A stretch of DNA of 64,000 nt from Cylicocyclus nassatus (lineage: Eukaryota; Nematoda; Chromadorea; Rhabditida; Strongylidae), in assembly GCA_958299035.1 (NCBI GenBank), contig CATQJL010000316.1:41652025-41716024 (forward strand), given 5' to 3'. The notes beneath the pieces are model-generated. The model had not been told where the DNA came from, ran no database searches, and saw only the letters and a program-made list of their open reading frames with translations. A program made the position numbers and the translations under genes. Of the stretch, positions 34,901 through 43,754 are shown piece by piece. Positions within the stretch are counted from its first letter, which is position 1, and each line of letters begins with the position of its first letter.

Positions 34901-37900
34901 CCTTATTGGACCAAACTTGTCGTAGGCTACTTTTCGTCATTGATTGAAACTGCATCATTTTGCTTCTTTTCCTTGTAATTTTGGACTACGGGGTTTGGAG
35001 TGGGCACACGGAGTAAATGAACATGCTGATAACGATTACAGTGCTAGTTTTAGAATCCTTACTATAATATACATTCGATCCTTCCAAGCGCGACGGCAGT
35101 TTTCTGCGTCCCTCCTATCCTTAACCCCAGCGTGACGGAGGGTCCAGTTTCTTATATATAAAGTTGAATGTCTGTTTGTATGTCTGTCTGTCTGTATGTA
35201 TGTATGTATGTATGTATTAGGTTGGCACGAAAGTTCTTGCGTAATTCAAACAAAATTCAATAGCTTTTCAAAGACTAAACCCAAATTCGCAATCTTGTAT
35301 GCTAAAAATATTAGAAGCCTTACGCTTCATGATGGATGTTTAAGCATAAGATTCCTTGCGTTGGACATCAAGAACGAAGCTCTCAAATATGAGTCTTCAA
35401 ATTTTGCGATTTTGGGTTTGGTGGCAGAAAATCGCAGAGGGCCGCTGGCTAGCCGAAAAAAATCTGCAGAATTTATTTACACAACAAAAGTCCATATGTT
35501 ACTTTAGTAGGCTTTGATCTTGCACGGTGAAGCAAAACAAAAAATTTGTGAAATATGTCAATTTGCGGAAAAAATCCCTTCATGCCCACAGTTTTCCGGC
35601 GAAAACACTTTTTTACAATCGAGAAAAAGTTGCAAGACTCTAAATAGGCACTATGTCCAATTTCTGGTTGCAAACTGTGTTTCTGTGGAAAAATTAGAGC
35701 GATGAGAGGATTTGTCCTGTGAAATGAGAAATTTCACAAATTTTTTGTTTTCGCATTTCCATGCGAAATCAAAGCCTGCTAAAATAACATAAGGACTTCT
35801 GCTGTGCAGGTAAATTCTATAGATTTTTTTTCGGTTAGCCAGCGGCCCTCTGCGATTTTCTGCCACCAAACTCAAAATCGCAAAATTTGAGCTCCATATT
35901 TGAGCGCTTCGTTCTCGATGGCTAGCTCATAAAATGTTGCGATTCAACTTCCATCATGGAGCGTGAGACTTCTAATATTTTTAGCATACAAGATTATGAA
36001 TTTGGGTTGAGTTTTCGAAAAGTTATTGAATTTTGTTTGAATTACGCAAGAACTTTCGTGCCAACCTAATATGTATGTATGTATGAGTGTACGTAGGTTC
36101 CGAATAGAAAATCCCATTTCTGAACCGATCTTGACCAAACTTGGCACACATACACTTCGGGCCCCGGCGGGTGTCATAGGCTACTTTTCGTCATCGATCG
36201 ATATCGATTTTATCGATTTTTATCGATTTTTTGCAGAGTTCACCTACGGGGCTGGGAGTTGGCACAGGGGGGTAATCGAGCATGGGGATTCCGAATACAA
36301 TATTGGTTTTCAAAATCGTCCATTATTTTTATCGATTTTATCGATTTTTTTGCAAAGTTGGAGCTACGAGGCTGAGAGTTTGCACAGGGGGGTAATTGAG
36401 CATGCTGATTACGAGTTCGATATTAGTCTGGCGCTATTCGGCTATCCGGGCCCCAAATTTTTTTTGTGGTAGAGCTTGCTCAAACTTCGTGTATAAGGGT
36501 TATCTTACATGCTGATTACTGATATCACTTTCTCTGCAAAACGTCTCCCCGTGTGGCTACGATAGGTGGGTGTACGGTAAAAAGTCAAAATCATGAATTT
36601 GGCGGAATTCGGTCCAGAGGGCTTATTCGACATGCCTGATTACGAATATCATACTCTCTCTGCATATTGGGACCTTTTCATAGAGTTATGGTGGTTATAC
36701 GGTATGGGATCGAAAACATAGATTTGCTCTAAACTTTGCCTAGGGTGCTCATTTGGTGCGCTAAACATGAATACCATCTTGAATTCGTAGGATGGCGCCA
36801 TTTTCTTGGGTTACGGTGGGTGTACAGCAGATGTGTTGAAGTTCCAGATTTGCTCAAAACCTTACTTTGAACGGTTTGCAAGCATGCTGCTTATGAATAC
36901 TTGCTCGCTGTCATAACGCATTATTGTGAATTTATGGTTAGTTGCAGGGTTTGAATGGATATTTCTTCTCTTTCGGCCAGCTTAGATCCCAGACATTCAC
37001 GAAATGGGGGAAACGGTCGTTTTGCATGGCCTCCAGCGCCATAACCTGTCCGAACGCGTAACGCACGCGTCAAATCTCCCCCCCCCCCCTTTTGCTTAGG
37101 CAAAAGCCGCCGAAGGGTGTAGCGTGCGCGGCAGTGGTCCTATAAAGAAACTGATAACCAGTCCCAACGCGTAACGCACGCGGCAAATCTCCCTCCCCCT
37201 CTTTTGCTTAGGCAAAAGCCGCCATAGGGTGTCTCGCGCGCGGCAGTGTTCCTATAAGGGAAAGCATTGCGGTCGCTGGGAACTTTTATACCACACGACT
37301 TGCCATTATCGTGGGGATTGAGCACGATATTTTTGAAACAGCACTTTAGGTAGTTTTCTGCCAAGGTTTTTTTTATTTGATAAAGGCGACAACAAATCAT
37401 ATCTTTTGAGAAAAAGAAAGTACATCCACGGTCGACTAAGGAATCTTGCTGCCTCTCAGAAATTATGTTCCCATTTTTTTTTGAAGGCCAGCGAGCCTAC
37501 GGAGGCTAGCTGGCTATAACCCCATCAAAAAGTATTTCCAAAAGGACAGCAACATGCAAAAACAGAACAGAAAAAAACGAACAGAAAATCAATGAAATTT
37601 TTACCATTGGACCGTCTCGTCCTCCGCTTTTAGAAAATATGTACTTTGCCTGAAGTCCTTTGAAAAAGTGTCTGATGAAGGGTGGGTGAGACTCTTATAA
37701 TGGGAGTTCTCAGGTGGAGTTTTTTTACCATTGTAAAAAGACGTCTACTTGAGCCCTCCGGACTCCAGGCAAAGTATGTATTTTCTGAAAGCCGAGGACG
37801 AGATGGTTCCAATGGTGACCATGTCGGCGTGCAAGATGTTCATCTACAAAAGTTATGAATTTTTTATTTTGAAAAACTCGAAAATCTCTAGAAATACTAA

Positions 37901-40900
37901 GCACACCCTTCACCTAGGCACTCTCTTGGACGGATTTCAGACAAGCTTTATAATTTCTGAAAGCGCAGGACGAGGCGGTTCCAACGGTTACTATTTCTTT
38001 GTGAAAGTTGTTTATCTACAGAAATTACGCATTTTTTACCTTAAAAAATCTTTTTTATCTCTTAAATATCCAGAAGTCACTACCCACACCCTTCACCAAG
38101 CACCTTTTTCATCATAATCCAGGCAAACTATACATTCTCTGAAAGCGGAGGACGAGATGGTTTTGAAAACAATTTTCTTGCTGACGTTGCTGTTCATCTA
38201 CAGAAAATACGAATTTTTTTCCTTTAGAAGATTCGCAAATGCTTAAAAATTGTCCAACTCTTTCCGAAACAAATGTTCTCGCATGCACATCTTTTATGGT
38301 AATTTCAAAAACGGGCAAAATGATGTAAAAAAAGAAGAAGAAAAATGTAAAAAAGTAAAAAGGTGCTGGGCAGAAACATAATTGTGTGCTAATCCAGCGG
38401 CACATCGGTTCACATTCCGGAAAAAAGACAATCAGTGATGTCAAGGCATTGGAATTTATAAACCTCGACTAGGAAGAATGATGAGGAACACCATGCCCCC
38501 CCCCGGTCAATTTATAATTTCTTTACCAAGTGAAACACCCTTCACTCGAATGAGCTGCGCCGCTGCGACCCCCTTCACCCTGGAGGGGTCATTCTCACCT
38601 TATCGCACCTATGCCTTTCACGGCACTCTGGCTTCGCTAGGGGTCTTAAAGACGAAAGGTGAGAAGAATATTTAAAAACACAAGTTTTTACAAACTCTTC
38701 TTTTCGCGTGCTTCGTGTAAAAACTTGGATAGTTTGATTTTTTCGAAGGTATGGAACACCGTCGACTCGGAAATAGGTGTGCAAACATGGCTGAGCGACA
38801 CAAATTACCCAAGCACTTTGGACTACAGTCTGATCGAAAAACAAAAAGTTTCATCCACGGAAAGCATCGATCTCAAATTAAATAGTTTTCAGAATGATTA
38901 GTTGTTCAAAGTTATTCTGATTCAGCACTGCGCTGTGAGTTTCAATGCCATCATAACGCGAGGATAAAAAACGTATAGATAGGTAGAATCAGTGCAAGCC
39001 TTTGCGAAGCAGTGACGCACTGGTAAAAAAACAAGCAAATGGCGGACTGTGGCGAATTCAAAGCCTCCGTCTAGGCCTGATATCATCATTTGTAGTTTTG
39101 AGACAACTAAAGCTTCGAATTGTTTCAGGCATCAGCACGATCAGATGTTGGAAAAATTATAGAGGATGACTTGATTTAGCCTTTTTTGGAGAGACGACGA
39201 TTAGAACAAAACCAAAAAGCTCAGAATTGTGAAATAGAACTCAGAATCACTACAAAATAGACGAGTCATCAAGTACACGACCTCATAGTTGTACTCAAGT
39301 CAGGTGCAGGCGGCAGAAGCTCGTTAGGCCCGTATGCACAGTTTACAAGAAGCCAACTAGATTCATATTTGAACATGCAGAAGTACATTTCTGTGATTTC
39401 TTTATGCAAAAACGAGTTATGCACATTAGAATTGCACATTCCTTTCGACCTTTTTGGTAATTGCTTCTTTGACAACGTCACGTAAACACTGCACCAGAAA
39501 ATCCATCCGAATCAATCCTTTTTTCTTTGAAGAAGTCTTTTGAACCCTCATTCAGTAATTGAAATTTGTAGTACATTCTAATAATAGACAGTTAAACTTC
39601 CCGTCGCAAGCGATACCAGCGCTTATAAAGATCTTGCTGATAGTCACAGCTTGACAAAACTTCAATCTTCCAAAATACTCCAAAGCCCGTATGCACGTAC
39701 ATCCCCGCTGGGGAGGGGAGAGGATCTGAAAGAGGATGCGTATCTCGCTACTCTACGTATCTTTCTTCTTCCTTCTCCATCTCGCTTATGAAGGTCATCA
39801 TACCCTCATACCTGCGCATAATGGATGCCAGGTTAATGGCGTGATTGATTAGATTTTCACTATTTTGTGTGATCCCCTGGGGATCCCTAAGGGATCTCCA
39901 GGGAATCATCTCTCAATTTCAATGACATTTATCTTCCTGAAAACTGAATGAAACGCTGTAAAATTGTACTGTGGATATTCTATGACGCTGCTAAAGATAA
40001 TTATTAGGTTGTCAAGAAAATAATGTCCGTTTTTATTTGCTTGCTTTAACAAAGCAACCAGACTCAACCCAACAAAGGGTAAGGGGTATTGTTCGATAGA
40101 GCAAAGCAAGCTCTACAAGATGGCATTCATGTCTTTGCGCCATGCTCGATCCACGGAGCATTCGAACTCAAAATCTAACGATCTCCAAATGCCCAAAAAA
40201 TCGAAAAAAATCAGATCTTCGTCCAAATAATTTCTACGGACCTCCCACTCGCTCACATCAATACTATCGATATCTGATATCCATATGTGCGATTGCCGTA
40301 TTTTTTCCTTGACTAGAAACTGAGAAAACGAAAATTTCCCTGATTTTCTCAAAGCAATGCTGAGCCGTTTTTGCATATGTAGTTCTATACTACGAGCCTA
40401 GTTAAGTATAACTGTAGATTTTCAGCCCATTCCAAGCGGTAGTTTTCGAAAAATAACGAATTCGGATTTTTTCGTTTTAGTTTCAGTGCTAAAATCGACA
40501 TTTCTCGAAAAGTACCGCTCGAAATAGGCTGAAAACCTACAGTTATGCTTACCTAGGCTCGTAGTATAGAACTACATATGCAAAAACGGCTCAGCATTGC
40601 TTTGAGAAAATCAGGGAAATTTTCGTTTTCTCAGTTTCTAGTCAAGGAAAAAATACGGCAATCGCACATATGGATATCAGATATCGATAGTATTGATGTG
40701 AGCGAGTGGGAGGTCCGTAGAAATTATTTCGACGAAGATCTGATTTTTTTCGATTTTTTGGGCATTTGGAAATCGTTAGATTTTGAGTTCAAACTCTCCG
40801 TGGATCGAGCATGGCGCAAAGACATGAGTGCCATCTTGTAGAGCTTGCTTTGCTCTATCGAACAGTACCCCTTACCCTTTGTTGGGTTGAGTTTGATTGC

Positions 40901-42730
40901 TTTGTTAAAGCAAGCAAATAAAAACGGACATTATTTTCTTGACAACCTAATATAATAGGAACAAATGAAATTTCAATATCAAAATCTTCGGTAATCCCTA
41001 ATCCCTAGCTCGCGAGCCAGGGATCATCAAAAAATTCACAAATTTCAGATTCCATTTCTTCTGTCGAAAATATGCTTAGTAGTGCCGTAGTATATCCTCA
41101 GTACAATTTTGCAGCTTTTTCATTGAATTCTCAGGGACACAAATCACTTTGAAAATGAGAGGTGATCCCCAGGGGCTTTGCTGGGGATCACACAAAATGG
41201 CAAAAAACCAAGCTTGCATGGAAGAAATCTGGCATCCATTATGCGCAGGTATAAGTGTATGAAAAACTTTTGAGCAAGATAGAGAAAGAAGAAGAAGGAT
41301 ACGTAGGGTAGCGAGATATGACGCATCCCCTCTCAGATCCCCTCTCCTCCCCTGCGGGGATGTACGTGCATACGGGCCTTGGAGTATTTTGGAAGATTGA
41401 AGTTTTGTCAAGCTGTGACTATCAGCAAGATCTTTATAAGCGCTGGTATCGCTTGCGACGGGAAGTTTAACTGTCTATTATTAGAAAATTTAACAAATTT
41501 CAATTATTGAATGAGGGCTTAAAAGACTTCTTCAAAGAAAAAAGGATTGATTCGGATGGATTTTCTGGTGCAGTGTTTACGTGACGTTGTCAAAGAAGCA
41601 ATTACCAAAAAGGTCGAAAGGAATGTGCAATTCTAATGTGCATAACTCGTTTTTGCATAAAGAAATCACAGAAATGTACTTCTGCATGTTCAAATATGAA
41701 TCTAGTTGGCTTTTTGTAAACTGTTTGTCATTCTTCTTGAAAGAAATTTTGAAAATTAAATTTGAAGTTGTTGTTTTGTTCTGCAAAAAATTCTCCCGGA
41801 AAAGTAAATGAGCGAGATGGCTTTGTGTTAAGAGAATGTACAGCGTTGTGCGGAGTAGAACACTGTCTTAAGAGCGTTCTAACTTACGGGAATGATCAAA
41901 TATCGATGTGGCTAATCCAGACAAGTTGCATACCCTAAGATGCAGCATGGAGCGCTGACTCTAAATCTGTCTTCTTTATCTGCTTATCGCTTTTCTGGAC
42001 GAAGCTGTAAGCCATTAAAGGCCAATATTTTGCTAAGAAATTATGCGTGAAAGTGAAAATTTGGCTATATAGAACCACGCTCGGCTTGACGCTGGGCCAA
42101 AACATCCTTTGTTAGGAAAACTTTCTGTGAAGAACAATTCTTTGCAAAGAGATTTTCTCTCGAAAGGGCGAGCGAACGAGAATGTGGGAAAGCCGCGATG
42201 TATGTAGTCGATGTACATCCCCCTTCAAAAAGCCATTCTCGTTTAGATTGCCACTTTTTACAAGAAAAAAATGATTTTTTGCAAAGTAATTGACTTTGAG
42301 TTTATCAGAGCTTTCGTGCAAAGAGTTGCTCGAATCATTATAAAAAGCCTTCTACGCTAATTCCATATCTGTCTTCATTATCTGTTAGCCTCTGAAAGCC
42401 GAGTTATGAGGAGTTATGAGCGTTTTTTTGCAAATCAGGTGAGACCAATTGTGGCGGTCCAGCCCTTAGATAGAGCAGTCTTGATTATCAAGACAATAGA
42501 GTGTATGGATAAACATGTACTACTCGAGCTATCAAGGAGTTTATAATAAGGTTGAGATTTTTTCATTTTACGTTGAACGCACCTGGAGAGAGCAAAACAT
42601 TGGGAAGACATATCGAAAGCGCAATGATTTTGTAGTAGAAATCATCATCAGATTTTGCATCCACCGAGAAACAGAAGATATTCTGTGGGTGAAAACTGGA
42701 TCTAATTTCGTCCTCGATGAATTCGTAACT
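19406..42730 (-). CDS. Core-2/I-branching beta-1,6-N-acetylglucosaminyltransferase-family protein (GT14), nematode type
   Basis: Spliced minus-strand gene; the N-terminal exon(s) were not found. Exons in transcript order: 42730-42583, 37357-37300 (doubtful), 34815-34698, 34601-34448, 34404-34262, 22603-22485, 19908-19785, 19729-19406. All introns are GT-AG and all phases agree. Family landmarks appear in order: FHPQNIFCFSVDAKS, CLPNV, GNNMNQAHYDC, SWGYVLLLQNYDMMIKT, GGANDI, MVRGFVQCSLSRAAVDW, YAIDETLW, MPGSF, ITRVTFW and HNICIFGIENLQ..MANK. These correspond to the Pfam Branch domain (PF02485) of Golgi type II enzymes that add GlcNAc branches to O-glycans; many nematode members have unproven substrates. 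About 390 residues are recovered of an expected ~430-450, and the signal-anchor is missing. No stops or shifts interrupt the exons, so the gene looks functional despite introns of 11.7, 5.2 and 2.5-2.6 kb filled with transposons. Confidence 0.75.
20735..21295. repeat. Inverted repeat with GC-rich arms, unassigned
   Basis: Arms acaagggaaggatacttggt+gaccgtggcc (20818-20850) and the complement ggccacggtcaccaagtatc+cttccttgt (21237-21268) are ~390 bp apart. Outside them lie ttgccggcagg and ctcccggcaacg. This may be a MITE in the GT14 intron; exact ends and a target duplication could not be fixed. Confidence 0.45.
21300..22480. other. Intron sequence of GT14 gene; nothing recognised
   Basis: Unique AT-rich sequence between exons 22603-22485 and 19908-19785. 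No repeat ends or further exons were recognised. Confidence 0.4.
22485..22603 (-). CDS. GT14 gene, exon with the DE..PG motif
   Basis: Starts after a perfect acceptor (tttgaatttcag) and reads EYAIDETLWSVLQMNDDLQ, then MPGSFTAKCLN, and CITR split across the donor ACGAG|gtctgc. DE(T/L)xW...PG.f is the hallmark of this part of the Branch domain. Phase 0 in, phase 2 out, matching both neighbours exactly. Confidence 0.8.
22604..24633. other. Large-intron sequence; nothing recognised
   Basis: Lower-coordinate end of the 11.7-kb intron of the GT14 gene. Open frames on the minus strand at 22716-22930 superficially resemble the enzyme family but fail on phase and are not needed (see rejected list). 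Confidence 0.4.
25386..25850. repeat. 98-bp tandem array, ~5 copies
   Basis: Units start cagcaccctcacttacc at 25386, 25484, 25582, 25680 and 25778, a constant 98-bp step. Each contains ccaactcccaacct.gtagc and aaaatcgataaaatcgataa. Copy B of the host element has only about 1.5 units. The same unit, in diverged form, appears in the Helitron-like repeats (cagcatgctcgattacccccc...). Confidence 0.8.
25960..26640. mobile_element. TA-flanked CAGGGTGTCC-type MITE, copy 3
   Basis: CAGGGTGTCTCAAAAAGATG at the left and the complement catctttttgggacaccctg at the right, TA on both sides. Arms are paired over ~190 bp (e.g. gtgcacactgtttgtttgta). Nested in the TATACTTGGGT element; copy B of that element lacks it and shows the empty TA site. 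Confidence 0.82.
26641..27260 (+). pseudogene. Internal segment shared by both TATACTTGGGT elements; coding-like remnant
   Basis: Homologous to 59891-60560. At 27117-27212 the plus strand ends a frame with FDIFFAELVPIAVRTISLIE..IKIHI-stop; the same tail, with conservative changes (FDSFFADLMPIAVRTISLVE), is in frame in copy B. A second shared frame reads LKTSRNWQI.YGDL.RL in both copies. Stops and shifts break the rest. It is either the decayed transposase of the family or a captured host gene piece; I recognise no family. Confidence 0.4.
28822..29722. repeat. Helitron/DINE-like repeat, composite with inverted halves
   Basis: Opens with ACTAGCTGGCTTACCCGGCT, then ccggaccaaacttggcacac and ATCGAT-rich units. 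It turns around near 29240 (catgctgatca/tgatcagcatg). It then runs in the opposite sense through cgaagtgtatgtgtgccaag and a CAGA/CATA microsatellite, which is duplicated with AGCTTTATATATAAGAT twice. Same modules as at 53660-54247. Confidence 0.6.
29723..30780. other. No gene recognised; TTCGAATA-type relic at ~30600-30730
   Basis: Unique AT-rich sequence inside the large GT14 intron. The last ~130 bp carry diverged cgaatatcgaa motifs like the subterminal repeats of the TATACTTGGGT family. Confidence 0.35.
30789..31021. mobile_element. Short hAT-like MITE (CAGGGCTCGGCACG family)
   Basis: Ends CAGGGGCTGGCACCAGCTGG and the inverted CAGGGCTCGGCACGAGCTGG are flanked by a perfect 8-bp duplication, CCCGTACA (30781-30788, 31022-31029). 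At 233 bp it is far too small to code. The inner repeats gggggacttcgtttt and gatatcgtttttg are shared with the 864-bp relative at 49825-50688. Confidence 0.85.
31030..31909. other. No gene recognised
   Basis: Unique AT-rich intron sequence; no exon or repeat ends seen. Confidence 0.35.
31910..33730. repeat. Helitron/DINE-like repeat split by a hAT-like element
   Basis: The left part (31910-32018) has the tgtttgtatgtctgtgcgta microsatellite arm and ccggatcaaggttggcac. The right part (33523-33730) resumes with gttggcacacatatacttcg, the GTCATCGGTCGATATC block and cgattttatcg. Joining them across 32019-33522 gives the module order of the other copies. Confidence 0.65.
32019..33522. mobile_element. 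hAT-like element, CAGGGTCAAGCG ends, 1.5 kb
   Basis: Terminal inverted repeats CAGGGTCAAGCGTGTGATGC (left) and its complement cgcatcaacacgcttgaccctg (right), with a perfect 8-bp duplication, GTTGGCAC (32011-32018, 33523-33530). Near each end, runs of 8-13 G are followed by GGTCGTA. The interior has no recognisable transposase. The same ends and GGGGTCGTA motif occur in the element at 44346-48629. Confidence 0.88.
34175..34216. repeat. Short GC-rich hairpin repeat
   Basis: GAACCAGTGCG pairs with CGCGCTGGTTC around a cctttgcgaacgaagtgac loop. A close copy lies at 38986-39024, in both cases after a gata(t/g)a(c/g)a tract. Lies in the GT14 intron just 46 bp past an exon. Confidence 0.5.
34262..34815 (-). 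CDS. GT14 gene, three clustered exons
   Basis: 34815-34698 (after tttcttcag) reads KHLVRRSVNRRGNNMNQAHY, DCLQLL and WGYVLLLQ. 34601-34448 reads NYDMMIKTVYETVSILKEFG then GANDICV and SLKLFRN. 34404-34262 reads KAQLTTNLTMVRGFVQCSLS then RAAVDWAVKIVDLTPLINQL. The introns are 96 and 43 bp. This is the centre of the Branch domain: the LQ(N/H)xD..(I/L)KT loop and the (K/R)G..QxSLSRA motif. Phases 2/0, 0/1, 1/0 fit together and fit the exon at 22603. Confidence 0.85.
35150..36460. repeat. Helitron/DINE-like repeat interrupted by a mariner-type MITE
   Basis: Begins ttcttatatataaagttgaa with a TCTG/TATG microsatellite, breaks for the MITE 35217-36069, resumes with tatgtatgtatgagtgtacg, then ttggcacacatacacttcgg and ATCGAT-rich units to about 36460. 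Confidence 0.65.
35217..36069. mobile_element. Mariner-type palindromic element (TTAGGTTGGCACGAAAG), 853 bp
   Basis: Arms of more than 300 bp pair almost throughout: left TTAGGTTGGCACGAAAGTTC, right complement gaactttcgtgccaacctaa. TA on both sides lies within the TATG microsatellite. The arms read across agaaaatcgcagagggccgc and its inverse. No transposase. Confidence 0.85.
36440..36930. repeat. Degenerate tandem repeat, ~125-bp unit
   Basis: Four diverged units recognisable by tagatttgctcaaaac or tagagcttgctcaaac, catg(c/a)(t/c)gatta.gaatatca, and (t/g)tacggtgggtgtacagcag-like ends. No coding signal. Confidence 0.5.
37040..37260. repeat. Two-copy ~115-bp GC-rich tandem repeat
   Basis: Direct copies: cgaacgcgtaacgcacgcg.c, aaatctccc.cccc, cttttgcttaggcaaaagcc (itself a hairpin), then gccg.agggtgt, cggcagtg.tcctataa. 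The start of the window (ccttttgcgtaagagctacg, gcggtgctaagg) is vaguely similar. Confidence 0.65.
37300..37357 (-). CDS. GT14 gene, possible small exon
   Basis: Between acceptor accttggcag and donor GGCAA|gtcgtg the frame reads NYLKCCFKNIVLNPHDNG. Its phases (1 in, 2 out) are exactly what is needed between 42583 and 34815. However, CFKNIV repeats the C.pNV motif already present at the end of the preceding exon, so it may be an alternative or duplicated exon, or chance. Confidence 0.4.
37605..38265. repeat. ~175-bp tandem repeat, three direct copies and one inverted partial copy
   Basis: The marker tctgaaagc.gaggacgaga(t)gg is at 37785, 37957 and 38137 (steps 172 and 180). An inverted copy, ccgtctcgtcctccgctttt, is at 37611. 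Each direct unit continues with gttcatctacaaaa/gaaat.acg.attttttaccttaaa and ends cacacccttcacc.ag.cac. Lies in a GT14 intron; noncoding. Confidence 0.65.
38270..39340. other. No gene recognised
   Basis: Unique intron sequence with a small C-run at 38497 and the second copy of the GC-rich hairpin repeat (38986-39024). Frames at 38575-38901 lack motifs or splice context. Confidence 0.35.
39345..41733. repeat. Large inverted repeat (~0.65-kb arms) with nested mariner-type palindrome
   Basis: Left arm 39345-40000 and right arm ~41060-41733 are inverted copies, ~90% alike by eye. Matched blocks include gcacattagaattgcacatt, cgtcgcaagcgataccagcg, cccgtatgcacgtacatccc and ggtgatccccaggg. The mariner-type element 40004-40950 sits at the inner end of the left arm. 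No terminal motif or target duplication was identified at the outer edges. The same 24-codon start of a frame appears in both arms and is not a gene. Confidence 0.7.
40004..40950. mobile_element. Mariner-type near-perfect palindrome (TTAGGTTGTCAAGAAAA), 947 bp
   Basis: TA-flanked ends TTAGGTTGTCAAGAAAATAA and complement, arms paired to a centre near 40477. The same 87-codon frame is open in both arms on opposite strands with only about five differences, a result of arm identity rather than a gene. Carries the gcaaagcaagctctacaaga motif of the 780/5574/12673 family. Confidence 0.88.
41837..42490. repeat. Relics of a dispersed repeat
   Basis: Two pieces (41960-42030 and 42340-42480) share aaatctgtcttc.ttatctg, gc.tttctgga.g..g and a gaccaattgt tail with the palindromic element at 63545-63992. 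The copies are too diverged to set ends. Confidence 0.45.
42583..42730 (-). CDS. GT14 gene, most upstream exon recognised
   Basis: After the acceptor acttatttcag the frame reads SYEFIEDEIRSSFHPQNIFC, FSVDAKSDDDFYYK, then ICLPNVLLSP and donor CCAG|gtgcgt (phase 1). (Y/F)HPQNxFC..(V/I)DxK and C.PNV are the N-terminal core of the Branch domain. Frames on the plus strand here are shadows. The preceding exon (with the EE.(F)PLAY-type block) was not found; 42800-42960 has weak candidates only. Confidence 0.78.
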
Positions 42731-43754
42731 CTGAAATAAGTCATACTGACCGATTGGGGATGATACGTATTTTCACATTCCTTTTGCAATATTACATTAT
42801 TTTCTTTTTCTTTCAACAAATTCTATGCTTCATAACTTCCACCTTAGCAGCAAACGTCTACCTCATCATTGATTGGAACATGAGACTGGAAGGGTATTTA
42901 AGCTCACTTGCAACACAATTCAAAGAAATTGCCTCTGCTTGATCTTACAGAGTCTAATCTTATCTTGCTAGCACTTTCTTGCTTTGAACAATTTTTATGA
43001 CTCATAGGAAAAAGATTTAGCTTGAAATATGAAAAGCCGCAGTCCAACTTTTAGCAAAGTGATTGGTTCGTCCTTCCGGCAGCAAACCAGTCCAATATAA
43101 GTTTTGTTTATCAAATGTCAAAAATGGCCTGGTTTGAGAGGGACATGCAGACAGCAATAAACTTGGGAACTTACTATAAAAGGAAATTTTGTAGATAAGA
43201 TAAGCGATTGTACATGTATATTCCAAAATTCTTTGTAATCGTCTTAATAAACCCATGATTTCCGTTCTAAGTTCCAACCACAGTAAGTCAGACAATTATC
43301 ATTTCTATGTAAATAGGCTACTAAATTATTCAACTTTTTTGCTTCCGCACAGCTTTGATCCTCCAGTTTAAAACCTGAAATTGGAGAGATTTGATTGTTC
43401 GAAAAAATTGAAAGAAAATTGCAAGGTTGAAAATTCCTACAAAGAAACTCAACAAGTTTACCCAAATATCCTCAACAGATAATTACATGTACTTGCTGTA
43501 TTTTTTTAAGAAATAAAAAAAAACGAAGATTTTCATCTTTGTCGAAGTCTGTGCTGTCACATAGGTAATTGTATACTACAAACCTGTAGAAGTGCAAAGC
43601 TAGATATCCAACTTTCAAAGTTAGTTGAGAAAAAGCAACGGTATGTAGATTGTCTGATATGTAAGTAAGACGTGAGCAAGTTAGCTTTTTGTGAACTTTT
43701 TTGTATGGACTCATGATTTTTTCTAAAAATCCCCGGCAATTGAATCATTTTAGG

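Noticed and set aside
40113..40841. Identical 87-codon open frames on opposite strands as a conserved gene
   Set aside because: They are the two arms of one palindromic MITE; the identity follows from the inverted repeat.
42515..42942. Plus-strand frames of 62-74 codons
   Set aside because: 42515-42739 is the shadow of the GT14 exon on the minus strand. 42754-42942 is hydrophobic from a T-rich tract and has no gene context.
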